A stretch of DNA of 64,000 nt from Scortum barcoo (taxonomy: Eukaryota; Chordata; Actinopteri; Centrarchiformes; Terapontidae), in contig CM041531.1 in NCBI GenBank assembly GCA_023238725.1, positions 18,250,643-18,314,642 of the forward strand, written 5' to 3'. This document shows, in pieces, positions 39,501-51,516 of this stretch (the stretch's first letter is position 1; every line of letters begins with the position of its first letter). Under the pieces are notes generated by a model, which did no database searches, was not told the origin of the DNA, and saw nothing but the letters and a program-made list of their open reading frames with translations. The position numbers were made by a program, and so were the translations under genes.

Positions 39501-42500
39501 GACAGTTGGTGATGTACTTGAGGAGGACTTGATGTACTCACCATGTGGAGGGAACCTGCACCACCACCTTGGAACCCTCAAGAGTAATCTGGGGTGCGTA
39601 GGCCTCCTTGTTCTCAATCTGAGCTGTATCAACAACCACCTGTTGAGAGACAGAAACACACCTGCGTAAGCTTCTCCAAACAGCCATTTATTTCCCTATT
39701 GTGAATTCTGCTTGTGCAAGAAATTCAAAGTTTGCAGCATATGGTGTGCTGACTAATTCACACATACAGTAACTAAAACCGACTGCGATTTAGCCCATTT
39801 ACCAGCAATGGAAAAATTGAGCAAACAGAAGTCTGAGTCTTTTCGTTGGTGTCTGGCATTCATTTCCCACCAAGCAGAGAGAGGTGGTTCAAGGTGAGGA
39901 AGCTCAAAGTGTTTAATCAACCAGTGACAACAAACAGACTAGCTTTCCTGCCTGCTGCTACTCAAATATATTTGAGAGTTCTTTGAAAGTGGCCATGACT
40001 CCTCGAGACCCGTGCCGCAGGGTCACAAAGAGTGAGGGAAAGTGGGAGGAGTCTATTTCCTGTATTGCAGGAAGTTACCCTATTGTTATGAGAAAAGCAG
40101 GTGTATCCTCGGAAACCTTGGGCTGCCCATGTATGAGCACCTCGTGCACACACAATCTGTCAGAGGTGACTGAGGGTAGGAAGGAGGAGGAACAGCAGCA
40201 ACACAGACCAGGTCAACTGGACTCTGAAAGCCATGACAGGTAGGAAAAAAGGAGTTGGTGAATAATACTGCCAGGAACGCCAGCAGAACAGATACCATGA
40301 TTCTTACTTTGAGTGTTGTCTGAGAGTAGAAGAAAGAAAATTGGGAGGAGAAATACTGTGTAAGAATGGCGCATGACTGTGAGAGTGTGAGTATGTGCAT
40401 GCATATATTTAAAAGGTGTGGGGAAGATACTATGTGCGTGACAGAGAGAGTGTGTGACACAGAGTGTGTGTCCCTTCACTCTGTTGTGTCATCTATTTCG
40501 GGTGGAGTGGCCATAGGCTGAGATAAGGAGCTAATGCAAAGCGCTCGTCCATCATCCAAGGCTTGTTTTACAGTCAGCGCGGGGCTGGCAGGGCTGGATG
40601 TGAACACTCCCTCGGCCTGACACACAAAACAGGGTAGACCACACAGAGGAAATAAACACCAGACCATAAACACACTGGTGTTACTCTGAGGAGAGTCCTG
40701 CCGCTGACCCTCCCTCCTTGTGACTCTCCTTTTCAACAGTGGGGAGGGAGAGGGGGGTCTGATCTGTTTGCAAACCCGCCTGGACGAGCCCCCCCAGATG
40801 CTGCAGGAATGTTTCGTCCCTTTTGTGTCTCTCCGGTGTTTGTTTACACCTCTCGGCTGCCTCAAAGCAAGTGGACACATCTCCTCATCTCCATTACAAA
40901 TCTGACAAACAATAGGACGCAAGTTGCTGCCAAACCGACAGACACACAAAAGGAGAGGATTCAGTAACTTAAGTAGAAGTGTCGGTGAAGCACAACAGGC
41001 CTGTTCACGTTAGCGTGCCACCCATCAACTACACGGTGGTGATGGAAGTTAACAAGAGCAAAACACAGAATGAGGAGCCAACTTTCTATGCAAACATTTA
41101 GCTCTATGTCTTACACAAAAATAAAAGTACACTTATGCATTTTAAAGGAACATTTAATGGAACAACAAATGTCATATTAACAAGTGGAAAAAAAATCCTG
41201 TCACTTCATGCTCTTATTTATTTATTCATAAAAAATATATTACCTCTGACATCATACTGTTGGTTATCTAAAATACAGGTGATACACTGTAGCAACTGTG
41301 GCTTATATTCCTGTTATGCTTAGTTAAGAATATTAGTAAGTAATTTGAACTAAACTAATTCAAAACATAAACATCCATTTATATCCAGCTAGTAGAAAGG
41401 TGCACTTTTGTTTAATTTAAAATAAGCAGATTTCAATGAGAAGAGGCTACAAAGTTGAGAATGCTGTGTTATCAACAAGATTACAAGTTTAACCCCCCAG
41501 CGAATCCATCTTTGACAAATGATCAGGAATTATCTGACCCAGTCTTTAACATCTCTACTTACCAGACCAGCCTGGGCAAACAGCAGCTGGACGGCCGTCT
41601 TGCAGGCTCCTCTCCAACTGGATGGGCAGACTTGGTTGAGAACCTCGGTGACGGGAGAGTCGTCCCTGGGCGTCACTCCGTTCTGGCCTAGCGCCTCCTT
41701 AATGAGCTGCAGCATTGTGTGCTGAGGAAACAAAAACACAGTGGGCCATTGACAAACAGTCCGCCATCACTGTCTGCTGATATCAGACTACAAATGCAAC
41801 TAAATAAAGCTTCACCAGTGCACACACTCCAAAGGATCATCATTCTAACTGCTGATTCAGCAAAGGTTGGTGACTCTAAGAGCAACTCAAAATGAACTCA
41901 AATGACACTGGTTGACAATTCAATTGTTTTTTCTAACTGACAGGCCAACTTTAAGTTTTCAGGAGAGGAAGATGCGTAATCAATGGAAGTAGTATGAAGC
42001 TGGACAGTCAGGTCAGGGTCCATACCGTTTTCAGTTTGAGGTTTTCAGCCGCTGACTCATTGAAGGACACTCCCTTGAGGAAATGTGAGCCAATCTGTAC
42101 TGGGATGGTGGGCAACTCGCACTGGATGGGCTGGGAGGTGGTCTGCATCCTCCCTGCCTGCTGGGCCTCCGCTTCACTGCAGCAGCCCTGAACACACACA
42201 TACACACACCACCATGTAAAAATATACACAGCAGTACAAAAAATAAAAAAAAACTGTGAAACATAATGGAGACACATAGAAATGAAAGAATGACTTCTGG
42301 TCTTTAAATATAATTGAATGACATTTTGAACCAAAATTTGTAAACAAACAAATCAACATTTTCCACATGTAGAATATATTAAATTTAAAGAATCCATATA
42401 TCAACACATCTTACATTGCTTTGTTTAATTACATGATTGTAGACTACCCCGTTCAACTTATCATTCTTCCAAAATTCTTACTGACTGCTGGAGAGTGAAC

Positions 42501-45500
42501 CCACCTGTAGGGCTGCCTCCACAGCTTTTGGGTTAAGGTGAAAGCCAGCCTTCAGTGCATACTCACTATGGCCCAGGCTCTCTAGTGCTGCTTTGTAAGC
42601 CTGAAATTAGAGCGATAAATGAGAAAACATGGCTATCCGTCCAACATCGCCTTCATCACCAAGATCTCTGACAGGTTTGGACGTTACACTTCCCTGGAAC
42701 CTGATACTCTTTGGAACTATCTACCTCCACTGTTTATCAAATCAGAATCACAATGCTTTTAGTTGGAAGCGATAGTTCTGATACTACAACATTTATCTGG
42801 GTTTTTTTCCTGCATGGGTGGATGTCCCTTTCATTCCTAAAACTGCTCTAAATCTACAGTAACTGCAGTTCTCTGTCCTGGACTTTGGGGTGATACTGTA
42901 CCTGTAAAGCATTGTCAATCTTCATGTTGAGCTCCTTCAGCTGGTGCTCAGGGATGGTGGTGTTGTTGGAGCAGAAGAGCTGCTGAACCTGGATGCCTGC
43001 CAGGCAGCCGTCCCGGCCCCTCTCTCTCAGCCTCGCCATGGCCTGAGGGCACAGCAGAGTACTGGGTCAGACTGACAGCAGGAACATCAATGCTACTACA
43101 GAACAACTTTACAGAGAAATGCAAGAAATACTTGAGAATGAGTGGGGATTGAGTTCTACAGCAAAATTAGATAAGCAGTGTTTAGAAAAAGTGATGCTTT
43201 ATAAGAATATAAAGACCAACACAGCAGGAGATTTTACAGGCACAATTTCCTAAAATATTCTATTATAAATAATAATATATTATTATAAAAATGTTCTGAA
43301 ATAGAGGTTTAGCAGACAGATGTTAAGTGATGGGAAAAACAACCTTTTAGATGACAAAAAGCATGTGTGTAGCTTTTCAAAGAGTTCTGGCAGCCTCCCT
43401 CTGCCTAAACACCCACCCAGCACATTCTACACGGATCTATCCAGGCCTAGTCCCCTCCAGGGCTAACACACTACATGCCAGGGCCTAACAGATCAATCAA
43501 CCCACTATTCTCCTCTCTGCCTCACTTTATACAACAAAGCTCAAAATGGGCCACTGGTACTGATTAGCCTGGGGATTAGGTAGGTCCTCTTACAAAACTG
43601 CCTCCTTTACATGGGTTGGGATTTAGAAGGGTACAGAACAGAACATAACACTACAGGTTCACAAGCTGACAGCCCCAAAAAAAGAGGAAATAGGAAATTG
43701 AGGTTGGAAATCATAAACGGCTGGTATTTCTCAGGAATGTGTAACAAGTCAGCTTTTCACCTCACACAGACAAAACCCATATTTGCAAGGCCCAGACCAG
43801 GAAGAGTCCTGAGGCGCCCTGTGGCTGCATACCTGAGCTGCACCTTTCCACGAGCGGGAGGCTTCCTCCAGCTCTGTGAGGGGCCCAAGGTCAGAGCTCT
43901 GGGAGCGGGCGTTGGTGCATCGCTCCTGAGCCTGGGCAAGAGCCTCTGCCAGGCAGGACTGAGCCACAGGCTGGACCTTCTGCAGAGCCTGCGATAGAAA
44001 CTGGAAATGGACCTGCATCACCGTGAGGAAGCACCGACCCAGCACCTGGAGAGACATGACAGAGATTACTGTTACAACACACCTCATTCTGAGGAGCATC
44101 CATCTTCATGATGCATTCAGTCAGGATGTTTGAGACACTGAACAAAACGGATGCCTGCAGGCTAGGAAACATGCATGTCTACATGCCTCAGTGATTGGTT
44201 AACACTGACTAACCAACTTCTTGTGCTAAGTGATCAACAAAGCACTGTTTACTCATAGAGCAGGAGCTCAAAATAATGACTGACTGCCTCACTGACAGGT
44301 TATCTGACATTCTGTTTATTTTCAGGCTTGTTTTCAAAATCCAGCAACTAAGAAAGTTAGTTCCTTTTCCTCACCTTACAAACAGAGATTACACATACAT
44401 TTTCATAAAATTCCACACTATTAAACAGCTGATTCATCCATCACATGCATTTTTTGCCACCATATCTTATGAACTATATCGGCAGATTGTCTTCAGGATT
44501 CTCTCTTTATTGATAATAAAAAATAATCCTTTAAAAAAGTGAGGGAAAAGAGGAGGATGAGGAAACCTGGAAGAGTTCCATAGTTGAATGTAACACAATC
44601 TGGTTTATCCATCAGTCTAAAAAAAAAAATCATCTCCTCTTTAGAGAACAGTTGTCCACCTTGTTTCCCAGCTGTGTGCCATAGAAAATACCAGCAAAGC
44701 TGCTTCTGATCTTAAAATGTAAGAAGTCAAGATGTCAAGAAGCAGAAATTAGAGAATACAACATCTTTCAAATTGAAACATCTTGTCAAGGCAGATTTCA
44801 GCAAACTCAACATGTGCATGTGTTTGCATTTGTGATAAACTGTTTGATGTAAACTGATATCAAACATCTGAGAATGAGTACAATGTGTATTTATATTTGC
44901 AAGCAAAAGACACATGGAGAACATAACGGATTGAATATAAGTACATCAGTCTGTGTGAGATGGAGAGAGGGAAGGTTTGTGTATTTGTACTTAAAGACTA
45001 GAAAATTTTAGCCAGGAGAGCAACGTTTAATGTATATACTTCTGTTTATTAATCCTTGCGTTGCTTTTAACTTTTACGTTCAGAGGTGAAACAGTTTTTT
45101 CTCTAGACAAAAAACACAATCCTTATCAATGGCTTTATGGTTCAAAGTAGTTGAAAGGCTTCCTTATCATTGCCTTTTGTCAAAGGTTATTCAATATTTA
45201 TCGCAGGTTTATCAAAACATTTTCTTACACATACAGTAAGTATCTCATTATGAAAATTGTTCTGTTGATTTGTTGTAAGTCAAGTAGTAAATGAACATTT
45301 TTCTAGGTTTCATTATTTGTGTTTTTTTCTAATCTAATCAAGGACAAACAAAAAATTTACATATAAGAATTTAATTACACACTGAAATACACAAATACAC
45401 ACTCCACACCTACTGAGTTGAATGTGCGTGCGTGTTTGTTTGGTGAGAGAATAGTTCAGGCTTAGAGGCGGTTTGTTGTCCAGTTAGCAAAATAAGAGAA

Positions 45501-48500
45501 ACAAGACACCACAGGATCCACCATGGTCACAGGGTTTTCTTTTTCAGGTACCTACTGAAAATATCTCAAGGGGGAGGCTGAGTTGTAAAGACAGAAATAT
45601 GCTGCTGCTTTCTGAAGGCAGACAAGAACAACAAGACACTGTTTCTCTCACTTCTTCAACACCACACCTCACAGAGACCAAAATTAAACTCTAACCCTAC
45701 TAAACAAGTACAGAACAGGCAAAACAAAACTGAGTTGGAAAATCCATCGTTCTCTTTGAAATGTGTCATGTGAGCCGTGCCTGTTCATTCCCCATTCTTC
45801 CTCCACAAATGAGATGCTTCCCTGTTGACTAGATGAGTCAATCTTTGAAATCCAGAAGCAACAGATAAAAAAATGCCATCAGAAAAAAAAATGGTGTGTC
45901 TGAGGCCTGCTCTATTTGCTAAGTGTATCAAGATTTTGTTTGGTTTAATTGTCAGCGGATCAACATAAAAATGTACTTTAAATATAAAAAAAAAACAATC
46001 CATATGATACCATTTTCAGCCTCAAACTGCTCCATTGTTGTCCCCTTCTGTATTATCTCTCACAATATTTCTACACTCTTGTTCTTTCAGTATTGTGTTG
46101 CTTTTTAGTATCTAATATCTAACAATGTGCATGTTGTTTACATGTGTACTAGTTTTGCAATTCATAATTTAGGGACAATAAGTGTTGTTACAAATTTTCA
46201 AGGCAATCTATCCAATAGCTGTAAAGATATCTAAATAAACTAAATTGTAAACCTGTTGGTGGCACTCAAGGAAAAGGCAGAGGATTACCAAAGTCAGTAG
46301 AATTCATCCTCTGGAGACCACAAATGTCTGTACAAAAAATATTTCATACGTGCAAAAGTGGTTGAGTGACTGAATGACTAATACTCACAACACGAGAGCC
46401 ATACCATTAGCATGGCTCATAAAAGCAAAAGCTGTAAAAGTCTGTGTTCTCAAACTCAGACCCATCATACCATGAATAAAATATAACAATATACCGCCCA
46501 TCCCTCCACCCACTCCTGGCGGCTTGATAAACACAGGCCCAGAACCAGTGTGAGAAACAACATGAGAAATTCCTGCTCCTGCTGTTGATGTTGAGCAACT
46601 AATCAGAAGTCAATCAGTCAATGGGGATTTACTATGTACTCAAAGTAGACAAAGAATAGATAACATAACACACAGACTAATAATTGGATGGAAAACACAT
46701 AATAATACCAAATAATACCAATTGATATCACCTGAGGTGTATTCTAGTGTAGACCACAAAATAGCACGAACACAAGCTGACAGTAAGATCAAATGCAACT
46801 CAGTGTTGCAAAGTCCTCTACAATAACCAAGGGAGGGAGGAAAATGAGGCCATGGCTACAGCACGAGATAATGGATAACACATGTGATTGGCTGTGCAGT
46901 ATCCCACACAGTCATGGAAAATATGAGAAATAAGAGTGCAGCAGAGCCAAGCCGAAGTTGGGCCCCTCTCAAGCCCAAACAAGGCAAATCATGAATCAAT
47001 CAACATTTATACTTCTATTTTCTGAGAACACCTGCACTATAAGGGGCACCGAATCTCAGAGAGTGGTGTTCCTGAAATCCAGACCTCTTTTAGGGAAAGG
47101 GAGAGCCTGTTATAATAACCAGATGGTCATGTCATCATGTTGCATCTGTGAAAAAACATGCAGCCTACTTTGGTTGGTTAATGTCATTGGTAATTCTTTG
47201 TGTTTTTCTGGCTCACTACCTCTTATGTTATACATTTCTTTATCTGGGACTTCCCTTTCACGCAATCACTCAAGAAAACAGGAAGGTAACAAAAGCCCTG
47301 ACCCCTCCATTTCTCTAAACTGGTCATTTAATGTGAATATGTACTGCATTGCTACCCACTCCTAAAAACATACCTGTTGGCAAAAACACCATCAAACTAC
47401 TCCAGCCTGCAAGCTTTAAACTACACTATATTTCAATACAAACCATGCATGTCTTTAGCCTTACTTTTGACAGCAACTAATATTGCTTCACTTTTGTACT
47501 TTTGGTACAGACGTTTTTGTGCTCACTGTTGCCTAATGTTATCCTGGCTGCCTTACAAATATTCATGAGGATGTTCAGCAACAGCGAGGCAGAAACCTCA
47601 TAAGTTCAATCCAACTCATTAACTACGTAACAGCTACGTCCTTGTTTGTTGTCTTAACTGCATTCAAAATATAAGCCTCTTCTTACAAGGGCTTCAAGTG
47701 TTTCTTTCCCTTTTTTGTCTAGTAGAAAAAGCCACTGTCTTTAACTCCTACAATAAATACATCACATGTCTCAGTGCAATTAGGTCAAGCCCTCATATGA
47801 TATGGTTTCATTTGATCAAGAAACCAGAGACTGTATAAAAAGAGGTGCCAAGAGTTTTTGGCATCAGCTGAAAACGAAGGGGTTGTTTTTCCAATGTGTT
47901 TCCAGTGTGCATTGGGGTTGTGCTGGGAGAGCTTATGCAGCTGTATAGGGCAGCCATGAGGGTCTCTCTGGTCGTGGGGACCTCTCCGTCTGCCTCTGGT
48001 CTCTGCTCTGTGGTTTAAACTTACAAGCTCGGCAAACATCCTCTAAACAAACCGTGACATTTTCATGCATATTTGGCAGCGGAGTCACTCTGTGAAGCCA
48101 GGAAGCCGGGCTCTGATTTGGAAAAGAAAGTGGTTTGTTTTGCAGACTGCACTGACCTGAACTTTTGGGGGTTTGGAGGCAAAAAAAAGAAAAAAAGAAA
48201 AAAAAAGAAAAAAAAAGGGGGCAAAAGGGGGGGTGCAAAAGGAAAGGAGGGGAAAAAGATGTGAGCTAGGGAACAAAAGGGGAAAAGCTTCACATACCAC
48301 AACTCCCCAAACTCAGAAATGCATTTGGCTCTTTCTGAAGACCTCATAATACAACCAGCTGCCAAACAGCATTCTTCGACTCATGCAGACAAAGGAAAAT
48401 CCCTTTTACAGTCACAAATACATCACAACACGAGGGACAGGCTAAATTAGCAGCAATTACTACAAGATAGGTCTAAACAAGTTTAATCTGGAAATGCACA

Positions 48501-51500
48501 AAACTTTCTTCCACCAAAATTAAACATGGGAGACAGCAGATATTTATTCAAAAGCAAAGCCCTACTCAACTGAACAAAGACTTCAACTATAGATGACTCA
48601 TTGCAAAATCACAAAGCCTGTTGCAGATTAAATTAACTATTGGTGTTTGACAACAATACTTTTATCATTTTATCTTCCTCAGCTCTAAATTATATTTTTC
48701 ACTTTCTATTGCTGATACTCTCCTCTGCCCTAATTCTACAACTTTCTACTTTGGCAAACATTTTACTGTAAAAATATGAATATTACTTTCACCATCACCA
48801 TGCTCTGTAATATCAATACAACATCTTGTGGTATTAAAAGAACCTACTTACTGTGCTGCTAAACCACACTTTTGTTCACGTGTGACTGGCACATTATACT
48901 CCACTCTACCAACATAATGTTATTGTGTACCTGCAGTGTTCACACACTCGAATAAGGCCATTGTAAAGAACAGTATAAATGTGTTTCCTTCTGTGCTTTA
49001 ACAAATGTAGCCTTTATACCCAGGGCCAGACAGCAAGTGAGTGCCAAGCCATGTGGTCTAAACTTTCACAGACTTGGGCTTCCTCTAATATTCATCTGTG
49101 CATATCCAAGACCACAGAGAGTCAGATTTACTGACTGCGGTGCAAAAGTGTTTCCTGTTTTGGGCTCAGCCACATCCACTGAGGTCTTGCAGCCCCTACA
49201 GTGTCTTGGCCGCAGCCGTGTGCCCACTCGCTGCTACATGTTAAAGGATTACGGACACAAAAGTAACACCCGGCATTTCTGCTCTGCTTTATGTTGTAAT
49301 GTTTCACCTATACATAGCCACCTGTGGCACATTGCTGCAATTTGGTCACAGGTGCCACAGAATCAGATTTAATGGGAATTATTTCTTTGTTTAAAGCCTG
49401 TTTTTCAATGTTAAAATGTTTATGTGGTCTTGGTTCGGCCAATATTTACATGTAAATCATAAAACTATTTTTATTAACCTACTTCCTATGGTGTCTGGGA
49501 TTTGTATAGTGCAGCATTTGTATACTGACCACAGAAAGAGGAGCATCAGCTTGGAACTGTTTTGCTGTCCTCACAACTTTCACAATATACTTTCATATAT
49601 TCATAAATAAATGCAGATCTCTATTTGCTGCCACCACACAACAGCTAGAGACTTTTTCTCCTAGTCTGTGGGACAGGGGAGTGGATAGCCATACAGACAG
49701 CTCCACAGGCTCACAACTGTGTATTACATGAGGACAAATAAGTAGATGTAGTGATCATAAGAAAGAATGGAGTTTAGGCTGGGGGGCTGCTTGGGTGTGG
49801 TGTACAGCTGGTGCACAGCTACCTCATGATGATGGTCTCCTAGGGCTGCAAAGTTGCCATACTGTCATTGAGATTTCCACAATTATCATTCATCGTTACT
49901 TCTCAAAGCAGGAGCACTTGTTCAGTCTCTTCAGTTTTGAATCATTGTGTCCAAATCTTTTGCAGATGCTCGTTTCAGACCCATGCTGTTACCTGAAACG
50001 AACCCATGCTTGAGGTTATTCACATTATCCAAGCTGGCTTCATGAACCTTCTGATCTGTTTAAAGTGGGTCTGACATGGCCCAGATTTAGTAGGAAAGCG
50101 TGAGCAGAGGTTTCTATAACAACTGAAGGATTACTACACTCTTATTATTGTTAGTGACATCTAAGTTTCTCAGGCATAAGGTCTACTCCTCTAAATAATG
50201 TTCATGTTCTTTTCTTCCCCTTTTCATAGAGTCCTCATCTCTGTTAAATAATATATTTATAAAAGACATGACACTGTGCAGATGTAGACCTGATTCTTCT
50301 GTGAACAGTGACGACCACAGATGAAGTAGTCTGGAATTAATGGTCAGTATATATGTGTGTGTGTAAATCCCTTTTAGGGGAAGCTAACCCTCTCTCAGTT
50401 AATCAAGGGTGACAAAAGACAAATGGAGAAAAACAGCAGTGTAAAAGGAGAGAGACATACAAAAAGAATGTGAGCCAGAGACAGAAAATGATTCAAGCCT
50501 TTTTGCTTATTTAGTACATCTGTCTCCTAACAGTCTATTGAACTGGCATGAAACACACTTTGGAGGACACAATGTTTCACTTTCTACACGTAAGCTAATT
50601 CAGTGGTATGGAGCGATGGTGTGACAAAAGATGACTTTTCCTCTCACATCCTCAGTGTTTTTCACACTTCACCCTCAGATCTTGACACCAGCTTAACACT
50701 GGTCGTGAGAATCCCATTTAGGCCAGGAAACACTGATTCATGGAGCCAGCCTTCTGATAAAGTGCAGTGAAGCATCTTCGCATTACTGCTAGAAGATGAG
50801 TCATAAGTGAAAGAATATGATGAAGCATCAGGTGCTTTACTACAGCACCTCAGGATGTGAGTTTAACTCAGTCTTTTCAAGAAAACAAACAGTAACTTTG
50901 AATGTCAATATTCTTTTGTTTAGTGGCAGACATGAGACCGAGCCAACTGACTAAAGTCAACACATTAAGACATACTCAAGCATACGAACAAGTCAAACCA
51001 GTGGTTATACTGAATGGTGTGTGATTCTGTGTGAGCTCCTACCTCGACATCCTGCATGCTGAAGTCGTTCTGGTCTTTGAAGTTGGCAGCCCCGGCGCTC
51101 AGCTCCATCAGCATCTTGGCAATCTCAGGCTTTATTGCTGCAGTCAGCCTGCTGGCCGCCTCCATGACGTGTTCCTGCACGTCCTTCAGTTGCATAGCTG
51201 CTTTGGAATAGTGAGAGTTCCTGAACACACTGCTGAACAGGTCTGTGAGGAAGGCGCTGGCCCGGCAGAACACATTGAGGGCATCCAAATATTTGGAGAT
51301 GCCTTGCTGGATGTCTGCAACTGCAGTGGTGGTGCCAGAAGGAGGTGGGTGGCAGCTGCCAGGCATGCCCACCCCGGTTACCATGGGTGAAGAGGCCGAG
51401 CAAGAGGAGGCCAGGGAGGCGCTCAGGGCCCGGCTCAGCTCAGGCATCTGGTACTGCTGGTGCTGTTGCACTTTCTGCTTGGACCCGCCGAGCAAAAAGC

Positions 51501-51516
51501 GACGCTTGTAGTCCAT
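33046..51516 (-). CDS. garre1: GARRE1 (KIAA0355), Rac effector and granule-associated protein
   Basis: GARRE1 was named as a granule-associated Rac and RhoG effector and appears in P-body proximity maps (established knowledge, as I recall it). Coding exons in order: 51516-51043, 44045-43833, 43042-42902, 42600-42505, 42187-42026, 41721-41563, 39639-39542, 38677-38552, 38385-37241, 35287-35122, 34085-33948, 33824-33749, 33537-33046. All have GT-AG sites and the phases join, giving about 1161 residues (human 1070). It opens MDYKRRFLLGGSKQKVQQHQ; residues 45-460 form the conserved N-terminal domain (DIQQGISKYLDALNVFCRAS, EVLGRCFLTV, LNQVCPSSWRGACKTAVQLL). A Pro/Gln-rich region follows near 670-770. 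Conserved islands are YSLGLVSTYMDSVMSEMLGQ, PQGPRNNTWPNRDQSEGVFG, GSDPEFARYVAGVSQAMQQK and DETSSANGDSLFSMFSGPDL. The start is the ATG at the human-type N-terminus; an in-frame ATG nine codons upstream is less likely. The last 40 residues differ from mammals. Confidence 0.96.
33195..33305. repeat. TTG/CTG trinucleotide repeat inside garre1 coding sequence
   Basis: The plus strand carries an interrupted TTG/CTG repeat that is read on the minus strand as AAC/AAT/AGC codons, giving Asn and Ser. A Leu-repeat open frame on the plus strand across it is an artefact. Confidence 0.9.
37241..38385 (-). CDS. garre1: garre1 large exon with Pro/Gln-rich tract
   Basis: This 1145-nt exon covers residues about 490-871. 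It includes MNLPTDQEMQDVIDFLSGFN, then alternating PQPQ and SQPQ, a 12-Gln run encoded by mixed CAG/CAA at about 37663-37701, and poly-Pro/Gln. It ends at the conserved NNTWPNRDQSEGVFG and LPFDPA before a GTGAGA donor. The Gln run is longer than in human. The mixture of CAG and CAA codons should stabilise it against expansion. Confidence 0.93.
46180..46350 (+). repeat. diverged teleost interspersed repeat
   Basis: Phrases such as aaggcaatctatccaatag, tggtggcactcaaggaaaag, aggattaccaaagtcagtag and cctctggagaccacaaatgt recur across fish genomes in this order. The copy lacks a coding frame and has drifted. The class, probably the tail of a non-LTR or a non-autonomous element, is uncertain. Confidence 0.5.
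48181..48265. repeat. poly-purine tract
   Basis: An A-rich run with regular G interruptions passes into G-rich blocks, all purine for about 50 bases. It produces a poly-Lys open frame that is not a gene. Confidence 0.85.

Larger units (their letters stand above)
44046..51042. other. garre1 intron after the first coding exon
   Basis: The 7 kb intron separates the first coding exon from the VLGRCFLTV exon. It holds one recognisable interspersed repeat (46180-46350) and an A/G-rich tract (48181-48265). I find no exon, RNA gene or nested gene in the rest. Confidence 0.7.

Noticed and set aside
43611..43997. Plus-strand 128-codon frame
   Set aside because: Its second half is antisense to the garre1 exon at 43833-44045, and its first half is intron without a motif.
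48073..48264. Plus-strand frame with a poly-Lys tail
   Set aside because: It arises from the A-rich purine tract and has no family match.
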